Shown here: positions 26,510 to 36,258 of the stretch, piece after piece
How the letters are laid out: each line of letters starts with the position of its first letter
How positions within the stretch are numbered: the first letter of the stretch is position 1
Assembly: GCA_963853835.1 (NCBI GenBank)
Contig: OY970820.1
Span: 30,218,873-30,282,872, forward strand
Direction of reading: 5' to 3'
Length of the DNA stretch: 64,000 nt
Source of the DNA: Calendula officinalis
Taxonomy: Eukaryota > Streptophyta > Magnoliopsida > Asterales > Asteraceae
The notes under the pieces: model-generated
Database searches by the model: none
What the model saw: the letters and a program-made list of their open reading frames with translations, nothing else
What the model was told of the DNA's origin: nothing
Program-made: the position numbers and the translations under genes

Positions 26510-27800
26510 TAGGTGATCATTCATAAGTTGAATGTTTCACTAGACTTTACTGGCCCAGTAAAGCAAATGCACGCCACCACCAACTACTCAAATTCCTCTC
26601 AACAGGAATTTGTTTCATTTCATTAGGGGACGTAGCACAAAAGCTACTGACTACTCATTCGGAGTATGTCGGTATTGAATAATAATAACCTCCTGCCCCG
26701 GGTTAAGTCTCTTTGTATGCACAGTGTGTCTAGTTCTCACCCCCAAGAATATTTCCAATATAGGACACCTGCACTACAAACATGGATCTCCGTGAATCCA
26801 TCGGAACACTCGTAGTGGCATCACAATCTGATGTTTCACGAGGATCGAGTGGAAATCCTGCTAGAGCTAAAATCACGCCAACTCTAAACGCATGCCACAC
26901 ATTTGAACCAACGGTTGTGCAAACGACTACCGATTCATACCGTGTGCTAACGGATACTCTAAGTGAGTCCGGTGTTACCTAAAATCCATGTGAAACTCCT
27001 AAAACGAAACATCTTCAAAAAGCTGATTAAAATGCACATGAGCGTAATAGTCCACTCTCAAATTACTCCTATGATCTGCTAAACCCAGCATGATCTTCCC
27101 CGGAGCCACCGACAATATAGGAACTAAAAAGTGAGGGTCCCTAGGTCTAGGTGAGCAGAATCAAGTATCATGGGATCTTGATTGGGGTGCGCTGAGGTAA
27201 AAATTGAGAGGGGGTATGAAGTATGGGGTGCAAATCAGCTTATCACATGGTAAAAACAAAAACGAGGGTGTGGTTGAAAAAAAAAATGAAAAAGTGAGTT
27301 GAGTGAGGAGCGTGTGTGAAAGGGTTAAAAGAAAACGGAAAACCCTCCCTAAACCGAACAAATGACCGGGTAACCTCATCTATATCAGATTGCATATGTT
27401 GCTTTCTGATTAAGACATCATGGACCCAGTGATGCAATGCACAACCCCCACTGACCACTCAAGTACAAAAAGTACTTGTTTCAAAATCACGGAGATAACC
27501 ACATCCACTATCGACATCTCATTTGGAGATTGTTGATATTGAAAAAGAGGACCCACCTCCAGTCCTCGCCTTCGTTTGTCCACATATAGAGTCTTGAACC
27601 GAATTAAATTTCTCTAGGACACAGGCACTCTACCAAGCATATCTTTGAGATATTGCCGGAACATTCATAGTGATACCAAAATTATTGGTATTCCACGATG
27701 ATTGAATGGAAATCCTACCAGTGCTAACATCAATGCCAACACTGAACGTAGGTCACACAGTTTCTGTAACTGTTGTGCTAACAGGCAATCTATGTGATCC
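26510..27800. repeat. Diverged tandem duplication, offset about 859 bp
   Basis: Sequence around 26520-26990 recurs around 27390-27790 (for example GGAAATCCTGCTAGAGCTAA near 26850 and GGAAATCCTACCAGTGCTAA near 27709). Many substitutions separate the copies. No coding function is supported; ORFs in it are short and differ between the copies. Confidence 0.65.
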
Positions 27801-27824
27801 TGGGTTACCCTGATACATTCTTGT

Positions 27825-27985
27825 GCGAAGATCAGACGACCGTACTCCATTCTTATCAACAACGGTCACTATGTCTGATAGAAAATCTGATGACTGTACT
27901 TCAATTTTATTAACAACAGTCAATAAATCAGATAAGGGATTCCATGACCGTACTCCAACATTATCAACAACGGTCAGAAAATCCA
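27825..27985. repeat. 54-bp tandem array, three units
   Basis: GACCGTACTCC-like words start at 27838, 27892 and 27946. Each unit has an inverted partner (CAACGGTCA/CAACAGTCA) about 25 bases downstream, so each can form a hairpin. Confidence 0.75.
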
Positions 27986-28304
27986 CAACATATCAACATT
28001 CCGCACTGCTTCAACTTCAACAAACATCAGGAACCAAGGATCTGCAGCAAATCGACAAACGCCACAACTTCAAGAAAGGACTTCCGCTGCTAACCGCTCT
28101 ATCTATGGGTCTACATTCAGTCGATTTGCATGAAGTCTTCTGGAATACTTTATATTGGTTGAGAAGCCGATTAAAAGTATGTCTGTCACTGATGATTAAA
28201 GGCTGATGCTGTTTTATCAACATAACTGCTCAACGGTTCAATTCTCAGCTCCAGCCTTACAAACACAGAAGTCTTCAAAGATATGCAACCTAGTCTACTA
28301 TTAC

Positions 28305-28316
28305 AAAGGGGGAGAT
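28305..28316 (+). promoter_or_regulatory. Polypurine tract of the pol-less element
   Basis: AAAGGGGGAGAT directly before the TG of the 3' LTR. Confidence 0.8.
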
Positions 28317-28617
28317 TGTTAGGTACTAGAAAGTTGTAATAGATAGTCTAGGGGGTAAAGTGTAACATTGTATATATGTTAAGTTTTATTTAGGAAATGG
28401 TCCTAACTAACAAGGAATTAAGCCATGGTGTAAATACCAAAGTGTAAGGCTTAATTCCTTAACTTTTGCACAATTATCATTTCAATTTCTCTGCATTTGT
28501 TCACTCTCTCTCTCTTGTTTCTCACTCTAAAAGCCCTAATTGTTCTTCATCACTTTTCATCCAAAACTCATCATCCAACACCTATTATGGATTGATTCAG
28601 TGTTAGTGTGCTTTTCA
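28317..28617 (+). repeat. 3' LTR of the pol-less element
   Basis: 301 bp, TGTTAGGTAC to GCTTTTCA. The TATA of the 5' copy is changed here (GGTGTAAATACC). Followed by the TSD GATTT. Confidence 0.88.
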
Positions 28618-28958
28618 GATTTGTTTAATGTTTTTACAACATAGAGTTATCTTGTGATTTTTCTAAGTGTTTGAAGAAGTTATAGAATACTTATGTGCAA
28701 TATAATATTTTTATTTATAGTACATTAGTATGGTTGTTTTCTTTTGTTAGTATGTATATTTGATGCGAGTGACGAGTCAAATACATTTAGGTAGTTGGTG
28801 TTTGTTTCAGCATTGCACTGGTCGTGGTCGAAATTCATTAAAATGAAAAGCATGCATATGTGCTTTGTGATGGCTTTAATAAGATATACACTGTATTTAT
28901 AAACTAAAATATTTATAGAATTATTTTACTTTCAATTATACAAATGATGCTTTTTTAG

Positions 28959-28961
<3 letters not shown>
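28618..28961. other. Intergenic, AT-rich
   Basis: No gene recognised between the LTR element and the TA tract of element B. Confidence 0.35.

Positions 28962-29020
<59 letters not shown>
28962..29020. repeat. (AT)n microsatellite, left flank of element B
   Basis: About 59 bp of AT dinucleotide next to the left TIR. Confidence 0.95.
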
Positions 29021-29028
<8 letters not shown>

Positions 29029-30189
29029 TTTGTACAATTCAACGCAGAACCCATTTAAGGTACAGAACCGCAGAACTCAATCTTAGACCATTAGATTTTA
29101 AAGTTAACGGTCAAGATTAATTGTGCCATTTTTGTAAATAAAACATTTTATATTTTTAGTAATAAAATAAATTAAAGGGTAAAATGGGTATTTGCCAAAA
29201 AAAACCCTTAATAACCGTCCCCCATTTATCTCATTCATCATCTCTCTGTCATGCCAACTTTCTCTCATACGATCATGCCTCTTCTCTGTTTCCTCAAACC
29301 CTAGCCGCCCCATTCCTTCTTCTCTATCTTTCGATCGATCAGGCGATCATGAGATTTATTCCGGAGAAAACTCAGCATCACTACCACTTCAAATCTAGTG
29401 GCGGGAGAACGATCAAACATAGAAGCTGTAGTCTACGAGAGATTCTGCCGGAGAAATTGAACCTTTGATAGTGGCAGATGTTTGAGCTTAGCAACAAAGA
29501 AATCAATATAATTTTACTTTCATCTTCATTATTTATTAAATTAGGGTTAGGATCTGTTAAAGTTAGTAGTTTTTGTTCTTTTGGTTGTGATTAAGAGCAT
29601 GTTGAGCGTGTTGAGAGTGCATCTTCCGTCTGGTATTCCGATTGTGGGTTGCGAACTTTCTCCCTATGTTCTCATTCGTCATCATGATAAAACTGTTTCA
29701 ACCGATGATGTTTCTGAATCTTCACCAATTTAAGGTCATTTCTTGAGATATAAGTGGTTAGTTTTTACTTAATTTCTGCTAAGTATTTGGATTTTATTGA
29801 TTGATTTTGTGATGGCTTATTGTGTCAATATTTGTTTTTTCTTAATAGGTTTTTGTATTTGAGAAAATGTTTGGTTTAATAAATCAAAAAAATTGAAGTT
29901 GTGTGTCGTCTTCTTCTTGGATTAGTTTCAACTTCCAAGACCAAATTCAAGATTTTAAAAATCCGAGATTTTTAAACAAGTCTTTTTTTTTTTAAATCTT
30001 CTTTTTTAAACATAGATCGTGATGCATTTGAGGTTGAATTAAAAAAACATGATAATATTCTTTTCTTTAGATTTGAAAGAAGAAGATAACATCAATGTCA
30101 AGCGGAAAGGAAAAAATAAAGTTGGTGAATCATCTATGCAATCTGAACTTCCAGTTGGTGGTGGAGGTAAAATAATATAGGTGTTGTAG

Positions 30190-30351
30190 ACACGGTCTAG
30201 CCCGAAGACATTATGTGCAGTCATGATCGAGCAACTTGCATCCAATCAGAAGTGTTGCTTAGACAGAATGGGTTTTATTGGATTTCTTGGGTTTAATGTG
30301 GTTAGCATTCCAACAAAGCTAGAATTATTTGTATGTATCGAACATTCATGA
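30190..30351 (+). pseudogene. Exon remnant like the N-terminal region of MULE-associated Ulp1-type genes
   Basis: After an acceptor-like TTGTAG the frame reads TRSSPKTLCAVMIEQL, then DRMGFIGFL and SIPTKLELFV, and stops at 30349. The layout TR(S/N)SP - helix - (D/E)MGFG - L - (V/I)P(S/T)KL is one I associate with proteins carried by Kaonashi-type MULEs. Only this piece is present; nothing resembling the peptidase domain was found. Assignment is from memory of the motif. Confidence 0.4.
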
Positions 30352-30672
30352 TTGTAACATTCGATGTTTTAACATATACACATACAATTCAAGCGGTTTA
30401 TAAACATTCATGTTTGGAACATTCTATGTATTTTAATACAATCACAACATACACACATTCAATCCAAACGTCTTTTAAACATACATTTGGCGTACATTCA
30501 ATGTACCGAACATTCATGTATGGAACATTCAATGTTTTAACATTCATGTATGGAACATTCAATGTTTTAACATTGAAGGTATGGAACATTCAATGTTTTA
30601 TCATTCATGCATGGAACATTTAATGTTTTAACATTGAATGTATGGAACATTCAATGTTTTATCGAACATTCA
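30336..30672. repeat. Minisatellite of ACATTCATGTATGGAACATT units
   Basis: Repeated words GGAACATTCAATGTTTTA and ACATTCATGTATGGAAC, with a period of about 30-33 bp in the best part (30500-30660), degenerate upstream. Several units contain the dyad AACATT/AATGTT. Confidence 0.8.
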
Positions 30673-31184
30673 TATTATACATTTTTTAAGACGGTAATCT
30701 AAGCAAAAAAAATAATTAAATTGCCCAGATCTTCATCAAAATCATGTACCAAATCTGCTACAGTATGTTGCTCGTCTTCTTTTCTTCATATGAACTTTCA
30801 TGGATGTCCAATCTGTTTGAGCTTTCTGGTATTGCTGAATTACTTGCTTCTTCATGATATTCGTTAACCATCTTCTTCAATTGTGGTTTTCTGAATTTTC
30901 GAGAATTAAGTTACAAGATATGTCGTTTTCAATAATTAGAAATTAAAAAAGATATTGATTTGAATATTTTGGGTGATAAATATTAATGAAACCAACTTTC
31001 CTTAATTTTAGGAAAGGAGTAAATCTCATATACGGTTTCCCCATTTAACAATTTTGTTAAAAAGTCATAAATGCCCTCCACCATTTATTATAAAATAAAA
31101 TAATAAATAAAAATTCCAGCTTTTTGATTGGTCTAAAAATGGTTCTGCGGTTCTGCAGCTTAAAACGGTTCTGCGCTGAATCCG

Positions 31185-31188
<4 letters not shown>

Positions 31189-31263
<75 letters not shown>
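31189..31263. repeat. (TA)n microsatellite, right flank of element B
   Basis: About 75 bp of TA dinucleotide next to the right TIR of element B. Confidence 0.95.
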
Positions 31264-33430
31264 AGTTTCATGGATAAAGTTGCATTTATTATCATCTATT
31301 AAAAATTGAGTTCTATTTTGATATTGTTTTATTTTAATATAAAATAAATCATGTTAATAAATATTGAGAAGCTCAAAAGTTGTAAAATCAAGAGTAATAA
31401 ATTATAGTGATAAATTCATTTTAATAACAATTTTAACAAACTCACTAAATGGTAAAACCAAGAGTTTTGACATAAATTAAAAAAATGATAATAATTAAAA
31501 ATTCAATAAAATTGGACTTTTCAAGTACACATTAGAATCTATAAATACTCATTTTCATTTTGAAAAAATTTGAACACTCTAAAGGTGCATCTAAAAGAAA
31601 CATTTTTACTTACAGTGGATTAAGACCCTCATCTAATAAAGTTGTAAGCTTATGTATTATCTTTATTGTTTAAGTTTATGTTTTATCTCTAAATATTATT
31701 ATTCTTGGATAATCCAATTGTGGTGTTGCTAATATTGTTTATATTGTAATTAAGTTTATGATAGGAGCTCATGGTTTTATCCCGAAATAATTGGAAGCTA
31801 ATTTCAAATTTGCATATGAGGTGAAATTTAGGAAGGTGAATCAAAAAGAAACATCTAACAAGTGGAATCAACAACGAAGACCTTTAGAGACGTTGTTATT
31901 TATCCTCGCTATTAATTGTCAATCCAACATAAACTTTATATTTGTATTTTTTGAAGTAAAAAAAAGTCATAGAGATGAACTCTTTATGGTTTTGTTTTAT
32001 ATAGAGTATGTTAGTTGTTTTTGTTTAAAATTACACAACCTCTTTTGTATGTGTATAAAATTGTTATTTGTTGTTTATGTAGATTTTGTATAAAGATGAT
32101 ATTATATAATGATCTAATATCATTATAGTATATGAGGTTATATGTAATATTATCACACATTATTTAAGATGAATATCTTATCATGTTAAATGTTACAATT
32201 GTTGTTCATTTGATTTTTTAAATTACCTTTAATCCAATTAATATGTTTTGATTTGATGTTGTAGTGTTAAAATTTTATAAACTATAGTATAATAGTAAAT
32301 TCTATGTTAAACAATAGTAGTAAATTAAAAGAAATAATAACATAAATAGTAGTAGTAATTTCAATTAAATAAAAATTGAGTTCCAAGTTTGAAGTAGCAT
32401 TAATTACATAGATATTTAAATGTAGTGCTAAATATTTATAAAATACATTATAGTAATTCTATGTTAAATAATAGTAGTAAATTAAATTAAATAATAACAT
32501 AAATAATAGTAGTAAATTCAATTAAATAATAGTCTTTTCATTTAACTAGAAGTTACATGTTATAAACTATAACAAAATTTGTAAAATACTTAGTGGTAAA
32601 TTCTATGTTAGATAATATTAGTAAATTAAATTAAATAATAACATAAATAATAGTAGTAAATTCAATTAAATAAAAATTAAATTCCAAGTTTGAAGTAACA
32701 TTAATTACATAGGTATTTAAATGTATTGCTAAAATTTATTAAATTTATCTATATCTATATCTATATCTATATCTATATCTATATTAAAATAAAAAATGAG
32801 TTCCAGTTTTGATGTAGCATTTATTACCCTGCATTTATTACCTAGCTTATATGCCTATGTAACAGCAATATATAACGTCACTTTCTTTGCATTTTTTTCA
32901 TATAATTCCAAAAGAAACGTATATACTGCCTTAAATAAATGTTGCGTTTAAGTAATATATATTGCCTTAAATAAATGTTACGTTTACGTATACCATTAAG
33001 GCATAACCATTGGTCCTTAATTCCAGCCGTTTCACAGAATGCAATTTAATTACCTTCCCTTAAATATCAATATATCATAAATAAAAAAGGAAACATATAC
33101 TGCCTTATATGTCACAGCTTCCAAATGAAAACATGCACATTCCAACCGAAAGGTATACCGCCTTAAAAGTTGTAGTTTCCAAACAAAACCCATACAGCTT
33201 CCAAAAGAAACTTATATCAAAATGCTTCAATTAAAAAATGAATGCAGGATTTTGTGAAACCGCTTAAGATAATGTTTAAGAAGATGAAAAATCTTTTTCT
33301 GCATTAAGTGTCTAGCCTCCAGTAGAAACTCTTTCAACGTCCATACCATGACTTACAATCATATAAAAAGGTTCAATAAAACTTTCTACACTTTCCATAA
33401 TTTTCTTCACTTACAATAAAACTCCTCCAA
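31264..33430. other. AT-rich repeat region, probably old Helitron-type fragments
   Basis: No gene. AAAATTGAGTTCCAAGTTTG-like segments recur near 31300, 32370, 32670 and 32785, and AATAGTAGTAAATT words are tandemly reiterated at 32270-32660. A CTATAT hexamer array lies at about 32744-32785. The block at about 31625-31810 is duplicated at 37380-37570, with another short part at 37780-37830. Confidence 0.5.
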
Positions 33431-33438
33431 AGTCCATA

Positions 33439-34013
33439 ACCGAACCGGACCGGACCGGAACCGGACCGGACCGAACCGGACCGGAACCGGTACATCCGGT
33501 AACCGAAAAAAGGAAATTTCAAGGACCGAGAACCGGACCGGTTAAACCGGTTCCGGGCCCGGTCCGGTTCCGGGTCGGTTCGGTCTTCAAGCGGGTTTAG
33601 AACCGGTAAACCCGGTTTTTGTGTTTGCCATCCGATTATACATTTTCACTGCATATTTTCATCTTAAAGTATATAACTTAGATATTTTAACGTACTTTTG
33701 ATAAAAATATGATGTTTGCGGGGGTTCACGGGCTGCTTCAAGTAAAATATGTTTCTATTAAAAGCCTATATACCTATTATTTCAACATATATATATGAAA
33801 ACTCGTAAGTCTATATACCTATTTAAATGCCGGTTCCAAACCCGAAAAAACCGGAACCGAACCGGGACCGGAACCGGTAAACCCGGTTTGTTAATTTTTA
33901 TCAAATCTAAGAACCGGGAACCGGACCGGTTAAGCCGGTTCCGGTTCGGTTCGGTGCCGGTTCCGGTTCGGTCCCGGTTCGGTTCCGGTTTTCCGGTTTT
34001 TATACACACCCCT
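33439..34013. mobile_element. hAT-like element made largely of GAACCGG repeats
   Basis: The 8-bp word AGTCCATA flanks the block at 33431-33438 and 34014-34021, the target-duplication length of hAT elements. The right end (ACACACCCCT) is a hAT-type terminus; the left end lacks its partner and starts directly in ACCGAACCGG. Two GC-rich blocks of CCGGAACCGGACCGG-type repeats (33439-33620, 33830-34005) point towards each other as inverted arrays. No transposase. A related sequence, TAGGGATGTGCA, then CGAGACCGAACCGG, starts at 34245 as a truncated end. Confidence 0.55.
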
Positions 34014-34021
34014 AGTCCATA

Positions 34022-35125
34022 TTATGCAGAATTCAGCAAAAAAACCAACCTGCCAGCTACACCCTTGATCAACTGAAGGAAGGTGAGCGCGGCCCAATGT
34101 GGTAATGATTTGTCGCAAATGGGATGTGCATAAAATTAATGGGACATGCCTAAGCATTGACTTTATTGTTTCTGATGAAAAGGTAATATTAATCGTACCC
34201 CTTTTTAATTGTGTTCACTTCTTGCTAATTCGTTTGTTTGTACCTAGGGATGTGCAAAATACCCGAAAACTCGAGACCGAACCGGCACCAAACCAGAATG
34301 ACAATCGAGTGTTACCTTTCAAACAAGCCTTGCTATAAATTGGTAACTGAAATGCAACTTGCCTATTCCTTATTTTTGGATATCTTTGACTTAAATTGGT
34401 AATTGAAACGGACATACTATAAATTGCTCATTTTGCTTTAATAATTAAATTTTGTTTTATACGTTGACACAACTATTTATGTTAACACAACGGAGACGTG
34501 AAGATTTCAATTGAAAACTAGTGTTCACTTTTCTCTTTGCATGGTTAAAGAACCCATTTCCAAATGACAAAGAAATGGTTCTTCTTAAAAAATAGATTAT
34601 CGTGAGGAATACTGACTATATTATCGTTCTCATTTTACAATGATATTGGTTTGTTATTCATGTATATCTTTGGCTGTGTTTTTTTGTGTGTGTTTTGATG
34701 AATAATATATCACTTTTTTTTGCATGTATGGTTGCTGGTCAGTAAATAAAGTCGAGATAGATACCTAATATCTAAATCTTTTATGAATAGAAAATATAAA
34801 AAATCAAAGTTAAACCAATATTTACCTCAAATGCAAATGCAGTAACCCCAATCCCGATCTTCAACTTCTTCCTCAAAAACTCGAACAGCTTCACAAAAAA
34901 AATGTATGTATTTTCTTACTTACAGATTTACAAATTTAAAACCACATTCATGAATCCAGCCTATAGTTTTCGTCATGCCTGGAATAACTGAAGCCCAATC
35001 ATCACGGAAAGCAAATCCAGAAATCGTTAAAACCTTCCTTCAACAATTTTCGTGATACCTAACGATGAATGGTGATTCGAATTCGTACCATCTACACTCA
35101 TACGGACAACGAGCGGTTGAAGTCT
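34022..35125. other. Intergenic
   Basis: Apart from the truncated hAT-like end at 34245-34300 nothing is recognised. On the minus strand 34840-35060 reads in short Phe/Lys-rich stretches, perhaps decayed coding sequence upstream of the ABCG fragment's partner; not supported further. Confidence 0.3.
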
Positions 35126-35386
35126 TCAAATCAAAGGCATAAAGAAAACAAAACATATCATATCGTTGGCAAGATCAAACAAGAAATTAGTTGGATTCAT
35201 CGGAAAAGATGACCGAAAATCCACCGGCTCAAAATACCTCATCGCCTCCGATCCTTTTCCGAAATAAATGCACCTTCCTTCCGACAACACAAGCACCGTA
35301 TCAAACATCTAAAACACCCTACTCGACGAATGATGCACCGACGTCCCCGCCGTCTTCCCTTTCTGATATGCCAATCCACCCAACGA
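35126..35386 (-). pseudogene. ABCG-type half-transporter fragment
   Basis: On the minus strand the frame reads GGLAYQKGKTAGTSVHHSSSRVF, here in two parts: GGLAYQKGKTAGTSV and HHSSSRVF, then a TAG stop (35309-35311), then MFDTVLVLSEGRCIYFGKGS and YFEPVDF, then FPMNPTNFLFDLAND. This is the stretch after the ABC signature, with the H-loop and the LSEG-YFGK linker, of plant ABCG (WBC) transporters. Only about 85 codons remain. The H-loop region has HH where HQ is usual, and there is an in-frame stop. No Walker motifs or membrane domain lie nearby, so this is a relic. Confidence 0.75.
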
Positions 35387-36227
35387 CTGATGATTTACTT
35401 AGAAAAATTATAAAGGGCCTAATTTTTCCTTTCAAAAACTCATCCCAATTATTTGAGCCCAATATTCGTGTCAGGCCGGTCCAGCATAGTGTAAAGTCGG
35501 TTCAACAAAATTACACGATGGCCATTAACAAAAGTCCAGGTCAATTGAATTAATGTTGTGAATCTATATATTTGCCAGCTCCTGTTTTCAGTAACCTCAT
35601 GAAGACAATAACAACAACTTAAACGATAAATATTGTGTACAAAGAAGTATTTAACAACCTAAACTAGCAACAAAATATATATTTTAATTTAAATACCAAA
35701 AGTATATTTGTACAATGAATCAATTTATATTTATGTTTGATCAAAAAGTTTTTATTAAAGAAAATTAAACATAATCAAACAAAAAGTTAGATTTATCCTT
35801 TTTTAATAATTTTTGGTTCTAAACACATAAATTAAGTTAAATTTTAATCACTTTTAGTTGAAACACATAATTTAATATTGATTTTTCATTAATATTAAAT
35901 TTATGTTATAAACATATAAATGATACTTATTATATTTATGTTGCAGACACTTAAGTTATAATTATTTCGTTTATAAAAACCTTTTACACATTGCTTTTCA
36001 TGCACTACTAACTTACCGGTGTCGCTTGAAGATATATCATCGTTTATCCATAGTATACTATAAAATATAAGACACGAAGATTTATGTAGTGGCACTTATG
36101 TGTTATAAATACCATGTTTTTGTGTTTAATATAAGCACTCATATTTATTTACTTTATATTTTTGTGACAAAGTTTGCTTTATTCGTACGTTGCGGTTTAT
36201 ACCAATAACTTCTTATCGTGAACAAAG
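35387..36227. other. Intergenic, AT-rich
   Basis: No gene recognised. It ends at a GC-rich hairpin that may be a Helitron-type 3' end. Confidence 0.3.
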
Positions 36228-36258
36228 TCCGTGCATCGCACGGGCCATGCTGCCTCGT
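36228..36258 (+). other. GC-rich hairpin with conserved tail, possible Helitron-like 3' end
   Basis: CCGTGC-ATC-GCACGG (36229-36243) followed by GCCATGCTGCCTCGT. The same layout occurs at 38555-38590. The loop ATC is shared with the canonical Helitron hairpins at 5385 and 59533, but the terminal CTAG is absent (CTCG here, CTCA there). Confidence 0.4.

Larger units (their letters stand above)
21292..28617 (+). mobile_element. Non-autonomous LTR retrotransposon without pol, 7.3 kb
   Basis: 5' LTR 21292-21598 and 3' LTR 28317-28617 share TGTT..TTTTCA ends and are flanked by GATTT at 21287-21291 and 28618-28622. A PBS (TGATATCAGAGC, 21601) and a polypurine tract (28305-28316) are in the right places. 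The only long frame is a decayed gag-linker-like coiled-coil ORF (23049-25634). No zinc knuckle, protease, integrase, reverse transcriptase or RNase H is visible on either strand. The remaining space is a 1.4-kb leader, a 45-bp repeat array and about 2.2 kb of duplicated non-coding sequence. The PBS/PPT style matches Copia/Sirevirus elements, so mobilisation by such an element is inferred. Confidence 0.85.
29021..31188. mobile_element. TA-flanked TIR element B (MULE-like), 2.2 kb
   Basis: Inverted ends: left ATTCAACGCAGAACCCATTT, then CAGAACCGCAGAAC and TTAGACC; the right end as reverse complement gives GATTCAGCGCAGAACCGTTT, then CAGAACCGCAGAAC and TTAGACC. TA tracts flank both sides. The subterminal segment (GACCATTAGATTT, then AACGGTCAAGATTAAT) matches element A, so both belong to one family. 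The interior holds a gene remnant (30190-30351) and a minisatellite (30336-30672). No transposase. Confidence 0.75.

Noticed and set aside
33782..34157. ORFs with EPNRNR/TGTGTEP repeats
   Set aside because: They translate the GAACCGG repeat of the hAT-like element; no protein is implied.
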